From positions 682,001-746,000 of the forward strand of contig NZ_QWDC01000001.1 in the NCBI RefSeq assembly GCF_003432115.1: a stretch of DNA of 64,000 nucleotides. The letters are read 5' to 3'. Shown one piece after another: positions 59,826-64,000 of the stretch. The notes below the pieces were generated by a model, which worked only from the letters and a program-made list of their open reading frames with translations, was not told the DNA's origin and did no database searches. This DNA is from Mucilaginibacter conchicola (GTDB lineage Bacteria > Bacteroidota > Bacteroidia > Sphingobacteriales > Sphingobacteriaceae). Positions within the stretch are counted from its first letter, which is position 1, and the number at the start of each line of letters is the position of its first letter. Position numbers and translations under genes: made by a program.

Positions 59826-62609
59826 TTATGATATAAAGCTTTTGGCTTTATCTAAGGCGTTTGCTAAGCCGCCGGCATCGCTGCCGCCTGCCGTAGCAAA
59901 GAACGGCTGACCACCGCCCCCGCCTTTAACTTCTTTAGCCAGTTCTTTTACGATATTACCTGCATGCAGGCCTTTTTCCTTAACCAGGTTATCGGCTATC
60001 ATTACCGTGATGTTCGGTTTTCCGTTTATTTCGGCTGCCAATACCAGGTAAAGGTTAGGAACAATATCCTTAAGCTGATAAGCCAGATTCTTGATGGCAT
60101 CGGCATTTGGCAACTCCACGCGCTCGGCAATAAAGTTTACGCCGTTTATTTCCTGTGCTTTTTTAGCCAGATCATCTTTTAGGCCTGATGCCTTTAGCAA
60201 TACGGCTTTTTCCTGCTCTTTCTTAAGGCGCTGATTTTCCTGTATCAGGTTCTCGATACTTGCAGAAAGGTCGGCGGGGTTTTTAAGCAGTTCTTTCAAC
60301 CCTTTTATCTGCCTTGCCTGGTTCTGAATAAAATCCTGCGAGTGATAGCCGGTAATGGCTTCTATACGACGAACGCCTGCAGCTACCGCGCTCTCTCCGG
60401 TTATCTTAAAGAAACCTATCTCGGCTGTATTTTTTACGTGGGTACCACCGCAAAGTTCTTTGCTGTAGTTATCATCAAAAGTAATCACACGCACTCTGTC
60501 ACCATACTTTTCGCCAAACAACGCAGTAACACCACTTGCTATGGCATCGTTGTACCATACGTTGCGTTCTTCTTTTAGCGGAATGCCTTCTCGTACCTTT
60601 TGGTTTACAATGCGCTCAAGCGATTCGATCTCGTCATCGGTAACCTTGGCGAAGTGCGAAAAGTCGAAACGCAGCTGATCCGGGTTTACCAGTGAGCCTT
60701 TTTGGTTAACGTGCTCGCCCAGCAATTCTTTAAGGGCAGCATGCAGCAAGTGCGTAGCCGAGTGGTTTGCATTGGTCATGATGCGGTGCCCCTGGTTTAT
60801 ACCTGCGTAAACGCGCGTAGGCATCGGGTTTGGCAATGTCCACTCTGCCGGGCCGTCCTCTGTATAATAAGGTTGCAACGTAGCGTAATGGATGATCAGT
60901 CCGTTTTCTTTTTTAGTATCAGTAACTTCAAAGGTAAGGTTGCCCTTGGTTTCGTCATACCACTCCGTTGTAATTACTCCTGTATCGCCTACCTGGCCAC
61001 CACTTTCGGCATAGAAAGGGGTTTCGGCCAATACAAGTTGGTATTGCTTTTTACCGTTTGCGGTAACCGTGCGGTATTTCAGGATATCAGTTTGGGTATA
61101 AATTTCATCATAGCCAATAAAGTGAGTGTTATCGCCACCGCGAAGTACCACCCAATCACCAGTATCAACAGCAGTAGCTGCGCGTGAGCGTAGTTTTTGG
61201 GCCTGAAGAGCTTTTTCATAACCTTCGATATCAACTGTCCAGCCTTTTTCGCGGGCCATTAGCTCGGTAAGGTCGATAGGAAAACCGTAGGTATCGGATA
61301 ACTCAAATGCAAAATTGCCTGAAAGTCTATGATTAGCTATATCCTCTGCGTTATTTCTTTTTGTATCATCAAGTTCGCGCATATCCGTTTCGGGATCCAC
61401 TATATTGATTACCCCTATACGCTGTATAGGCAAAACATACTCATTAAATCTTCTAATACCAGCTGCCAAGGTACGCAGGAAAGCTGTCTCTTCTTCCAAA
61501 ACAACCTTCTGAACAAAATCTTTCTGACTATACAGCTCATCAAACACACCCTTAAACTGCTCAGCCAACAACGGCACCAACTGATTAAAGAAAGGCTCCT
61601 TAAAGCCCAATGTCTGGTAGCTGTAACGCACCGCGCGGCGTAGTATCCTGCGGATAACGTAACCAGCCTTGTTGCTTGCCGGCAGCTGTCCATCGGCAAT
61701 GGCAAAGCTTACCGCACGGATATGGTCTGCCAGTACGCGCATGGCCACTGCTGCTGCCCAATCCTCGTCGCCGGGTTTGGCGGCAGCATTGTATTTTATA
61801 CCGCTTTTCTCAGCAATGAAAGAGATCATTGGCTGGAAAACGTCGCTATCATAGTTTGACGTTTTGCCTTGCAGTACGCGCACTAAACGCTCAAAGCCCA
61901 TACCGGTATCCACGTGTTTGGCTGGCAACTGGTGCAGCGAACCGTCTTTAACACGGTTAAACTGCATAAATACGTTGTTCCAGATCTCAATCACCTGGTC
62001 GTGATCCGCGTTTACCAGTGTGGCACCGCTTACCTCAGCACGCTCGTTATCCGGGCGACTGTCAAAGTGGATCTCAGAACAAGGCCCGCAAGGGCCTGTC
62101 TCGCCCATCTCCCAGAAATTATCTTTCTTATTTCCGGGCAGGATATGGCTTTCATCTACAAACTGTTTCCACAGATCGAAGGTCTCGGTATCTTTTTCAA
62201 GGCCTTCCTTTTCGTCACCTTCAAAATAGGTTACGTACAGGCGGTTTTTATCAAGCTTATAAACTTCAGTCAGTAATTCCCAGCTCCAGGCAATGGCATC
62301 CTTTTTAAAATAGTCGCCAAAGCTCCAGTTGCCCAGCATCTCAAACATGGTGTGGTGATAGGTATCAACCCCTACCTCTTCCAGATCGTTGTGCTTACCG
62401 CTTACGCGAAGGCAACGTTGTGTATCTGCCACGCGAGGGGCTTTGGCCGGTGCTTCGCCTAAAAACACATCCTTAAACTGGTTCATACCTGCGTTGGTGA
62501 ACATCAGTGTAGGGTCGTTTTTTACAACAATAGGTGCACTCGGCACAATTAAATGCCCTTTTGAGGCAAAAAAATCAAGAAAAGCTTTGCGTATTTCAGA
62601 AGCGGTCAT
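59826..62609 (-). CDS. alaS: Alanyl-tRNA synthetase
   Basis: Charges tRNA-Ala. 927 residues from MTASEIRKAFLDFFASKGH; a 38-residue upstream extension runs into a repeat and is rejected. Catalytic core: MFTNAGMNQFKDVFLGE, RVADTQRCLRVSGKHNDLEE, HHTMFEMLGNWSFGDYFKK, GMGFERLVRVLQGK. Editing domain with the zinc-binding motifs HSATHLLHAALKELLG and KELCGGTHVKNTAEIGFFKI. C-Ala domain ends KGGGGGQPFFATAGGSDAGG. All standard. Divergent from the MerR-type gene across an inverted repeat. Confidence 0.97.
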   Translation of the reverse strand: MTASEIRKAFLDFFASKGHLIVPSAPIVVKNDPTLMFTNAGMNQFKDVFLGEAPAKAPRVADTQRCLRVSGKHNDLEEVGVDTYHHTMFEMLGNWSFGDYFKKDAIAWSWELLTEVYKLDKNRLYVTYFEGDEKEGLEKDTETFDLWKQFVDESHILPGNKKDNFWEMGETGPCGPCSEIHFDSRPDNERAEVSGATLVNADHDQVIEIWNNVFMQFNRVKDGSLHQLPAKHVDTGMGFERLVRVLQGKTSNYDSDVFQPMISFIAEKSGIKYNAAAKPGDEDWAAAVAMRVLADHIRAVSFAIADGQLPASNKAGYVIRRILRRAVRYSYQTLGFKEPFFNQLVPLLAEQFKGVFDELYSQKDFVQKVVLEEETAFLRTLAAGIRRFNEYVLPIQRIGVINIVDPETDMRELDDTKRNNAEDIANHRLSGNFAFELSDTYGFPIDLTELMAREKGWTVDIEGYEKALQAQKLRSRAATAVDTGDWVVLRGGDNTHFIGYDEIYTQTDILKYRTVTANGKKQYQLVLAETPFYAESGGQVGDTGVITTEWYDETKGNLTFEVTDTKKENGLIIHYATLQPYYTEDGPAEWTLPNPMPTRVYAGINQGHRIMTNANHSATHLLHAALKELLGEHVNQKGSLVNPDQLRFDFSHFAKVTDDEIESLERIVNQKVREGIPLKEERNVWYNDAIASGVTALFGEKYGDRVRVITFDDNYSKELCGGTHVKNTAEIGFFKITGESAVAAGVRRIEAITGYHSQDFIQNQARQIKGLKELLKNPADLSASIENLIQENQRLKKEQEKAVLLKASGLKDDLAKKAQEINGVNFIAERVELPNADAIKNLAYQLKDIVPNLYLVLAAEINGKPNITVMIADNLVKEKGLHAGNIVKELAKEVKGGGGGQPFFATAGGSDAGGLANALDKAKSFIS

Positions 62610-62623
62610 AGTGGTGCAAATGT

Positions 62624-62716
62624 AGTCCGAAAGTCGGAAAGTCAGAAGTCCGAATGTATAAAAACTTTCCTTGTAGCTACTTCCGGACTTTCTATCTTCC
62701 AGACTTGCGGACTTCT
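62624..62716. repeat. Intergenic inverted repeat of AGTCCGAAAGTC-like units, second copy
   Basis: The left arm (62624-62654) reads AGTCCGAAAGTCGGAAAGTC and continues AGAAGTCCGAA. The right arm (62680-62716) reads ACTTCCGGACTTTCTATCTT and continues to GCGGACTTC. The units are shared with 35223-35301. The element lies between the divergent alaS and MerR genes, overlapping the MerR promoter zone. Confidence 0.65.
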
Positions 62717-62736
62717 TATCCAAAATCTTACATTTG
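62705..62736 (+). promoter_or_regulatory. Promoter abutting the MerR-type gene
   Basis: TTG (62705-62707), a 21-nt spacer, then TACATTTG (62729-62736), an exact -7 box that ends 3 nt before ATG 62740. A leaderless transcript is implied. Confidence 0.5.
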
Positions 62737-62739
62737 CGT

Positions 62740-63075
62740 ATGCCTTATAAAGATCGCGACATCACTAAAATGTATTATACCATGGGCGAGGTATCGGCCA
62801 TGTTTGATGTGAATCAATCGCTTATTCGTTTTTACGAGAAGGAATTTGATGTTCTTACCCCAAAGAAGAACAAAAAAGGCAATCGCTATTTTACGCCCGA
62901 GGATATAGAGAACCTGAAGATCATTTTTCATCTTATCCGTGATAAAGGCTATACTTTACAAGGCGCTAAAGACCACCTGAAGAACGATAGTGGCAATACG
63001 CGCGATAACCAGCGCATTATTGATTCGCTTGAAAGTTTAAAAAGTTTCCTTTTAGAAGTACGTAACGAGTTGTAA
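62740..63075 (+). CDS. MerR-family transcriptional regulator
   Basis: 111 residues from ATG 62740; a TTG two codons earlier lies inside the -7 box. MerR winged helix: MYYTMGEVSAMFDVNQSLIR, FYEKEFDVLTPKKNKKGNRYF, TPEDIENLKIIFHLIRDKGY and TLQGAKDHL. The C-terminal helix (IIDSLESLKSFLLEVRNEL) gives dimerisation; there is no cysteine-based metal site or extra ligand domain. This short type is common in Bacteroidota and is not a mercury sensor. Targets unknown; comEC begins 60 nt downstream on the same strand. Confidence 0.92.
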   Translation: MPYKDRDITKMYYTMGEVSAMFDVNQSLIRFYEKEFDVLTPKKNKKGNRYFTPEDIENLKIIFHLIRDKGYTLQGAKDHLKNDSGNTRDNQRIIDSLESLKSFLLEVRNEL

Positions 63076-63135
63076 TAAAGCTTAGAACTGTTATTTTTAT
63101 TCCGGCGATACCTTATCCAATTCACCGGTGTATAA

Positions 63136-64000
63136 ATGATAGCCGCATACAAAGGCAAATTTCCTGCTGCTTTACTGCTTATACCCCTTATGACGGGTAT
63201 TGGTTGTGCATTGGCTTTTCCTGATGAAGACAGATCTATCGCACTGATTCCATTTGTTGTATTGAGCATCGTATTCGCCTCGCTCAATTTCTTTTATCGG
63301 CCACTTAATGTTTATAAGTATGGATGGTTAGGCGGGGTGCTTATCCTAAGTATATTATTTACCTCAGGTTGGTATCTTATTTATCAGCGGAATGAGTTAC
63401 ACCAACCAGATCATTTCAGCAAGCAAAAAGCCGGCGAATTGCTGGTAAATATTACATCAGAGCCCAAAGTAAAAGACGATTTAGTTAGGTTTACGGCAGA
63501 GGTGGTTGCAGCCGTAAAAAATGATAAGCTTCATCAAACCAGCGGCACTATACTTATTACTATTAAAGACGAGCTCGCCAATAACCTATTCTACGGAGAG
63601 CAATTACTCATTCCTGCCAAATACGACAAAGTTGAGCCGCCTTATAACCCCGGCGAGTTTAACTATAAGCAATACCTGGCACACAAAAACATTTACTACC
63701 AGGCCTACCTTTACCCAAAGCAATACCGCGTGGTTGATGCAGGCAAAGGCAACCCGGCTATTTCTTTCGCCCTTGACATACGCCAGCGCCTGGTGAATAA
63801 GTTAAAGAGCAACATGCGTGACACTACGGCTATTGCCGTAGCCTCAACCCTTATACTCGGTTATAAAACAGATCTGAGCAATGATGTAATGCAGGCATAT
63901 TCTAAAACCGGCACCATTCATATCCTGTCGGTATCCGGCGGGCATGTGGCTATCTTGCTGGCGCTCCTCTCCTTTCTGCTTGGCTTTATGAACCATCCCC
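63136..64000 (+). CDS. comEC: ComEC/Rec2-family DNA-uptake membrane protein, N-terminal part
   Basis: An open frame from ATG 63136 to the window end (288 codons). N-terminal hydrophobic segments (PAALLLIPLMTGIGCALAFP, IALIPFVVLSIVFASLNFFY, GVLILSILFTSGWYLIYQ), a soluble beta domain (LLVNITSEPKVKDDLVRFTA ... PYNPGEFNYKQYLAHKNIYY) of the DUF4131/OB type, then the start of the competence domain with SKTGTIHILSVSGGHVAILL, which is its hallmark. The family forms the inner-membrane channel for transforming DNA. The rest, including any metallo-lactamase-like domain, is outside. Confidence 0.93.
   Translation, partial: MIAAYKGKFPAALLLIPLMTGIGCALAFPDEDRSIALIPFVVLSIVFASLNFFYRPLNVYKYGWLGGVLILSILFTSGWYLIYQRNELHQPDHFSKQKAGELLVNITSEPKVKDDLVRFTAEVVAAVKNDKLHQTSGTILITIKDELANNLFYGEQLLIPAKYDKVEPPYNPGEFNYKQYLAHKNIYYQAYLYPKQYRVVDAGKGNPAISFALDIRQRLVNKLKSNMRDTTAIAVASTLILGYKTDLSNDVMQAYSKTGTIHILSVSGGHVAILLALLSFLLGFMNHP

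Noticed and set aside
1..64000. CRISPR arrays, tRNA or rRNA genes, prophage or IS genes
   Set aside because: Spacers were read through and no direct-repeat/spacer array, cloverleaf or transposase/integrase frame was found.

Overview
The window looks like chromosomal DNA of a Bacteroidota bacterium of the family Sphingobacteriaceae, most likely Mucilaginibacter or a close relative. Evidence: an Oar-like TonB-dependent receptor, a TonB energy transducer with the Bacteroidota-type N-terminus, a type III glutamine synthetase, DUF4369/TlpA-type thiol oxidoreductases, DUF4468 and DUF1080 proteins, and promoter -7 boxes of the Bacteroidota form TAnnTTTG. The genus is inferred from overall gene content, not from a marker gene. 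I saw no rRNA, tRNA, CRISPR array, prophage or insertion sequence.

Layout. 1-945 (minus) is the N-terminal part of a TonB-dependent receptor, preceded by a 12-codon ORF ending in six Cys codons behind a good promoter: a candidate attenuation leader. 1240-9931 is mostly housekeeping: proBA, a divergent azoreductase/HxlR pair around a perfect palindrome, a DUF2459 protein, mnmA, topA and an unknown protein. 9926-11419 (minus) is an FGGY gluconokinase. 11713-23654 is a tightly packed exopolysaccharide operon: a receiver protein, a sugar-phosphate transferase fused to a degenerate receiver, a half-size TolC-like protein, a Wzc-like chain-length protein with a decayed kinase domain, a 49-residue membrane peptide, a polymerase/ligase, an acetyltransferase, a flippase, a QxxRW glycosyltransferase and, at the end, an NRPS-like A-PCP-TE protein. 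24138-29753 is a large alpha-2-macroglobulin.

30059-38017 (minus) holds a DUF1080 protein, a TlpA-like thioredoxin, purL with a VOC gene, a TonB protein, a DUF4468 protein and an OmpL-like porin. The porin is divergent from glutamine synthetase III across a very AT-rich spacer. 40852-49583 holds a ClC channel, purM, the Oar-like receptor with a small lipoprotein, and lpdA. 49651-59772 holds a carboxylesterase, a SelT/W-like protein, an Rrf2 regulator, a TPR sensor with a DHp helix pair but no ATPase domain, a lipoprotein with three identical 9-residue repeats, an RluA enzyme, a Lys/Ala-rich protein, an OmpR-type regulator, a TlpA lipoprotein, gatB and an Arg/Tyr-rich secreted repeat protein. 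The window closes with alaS (minus), a MerR regulator and the start of comEC.

Spacers carry several dispersed palindromic repeat families: long inverted repeats beginning CGTCATTGCGAGG, another family beginning TGTCATTTCG, inverted repeats built from short phased units, and TTGTTGGTG hairpins. Many gene ends share strong bidirectional terminators. The most unusual items are the poly-Cys leader, the receiver/pseudo-receiver control of an exopolysaccharide initiating transferase in an operon that ends with an A-PCP-TE enzyme, and the KKDTSPPDP repeat lipoprotein.
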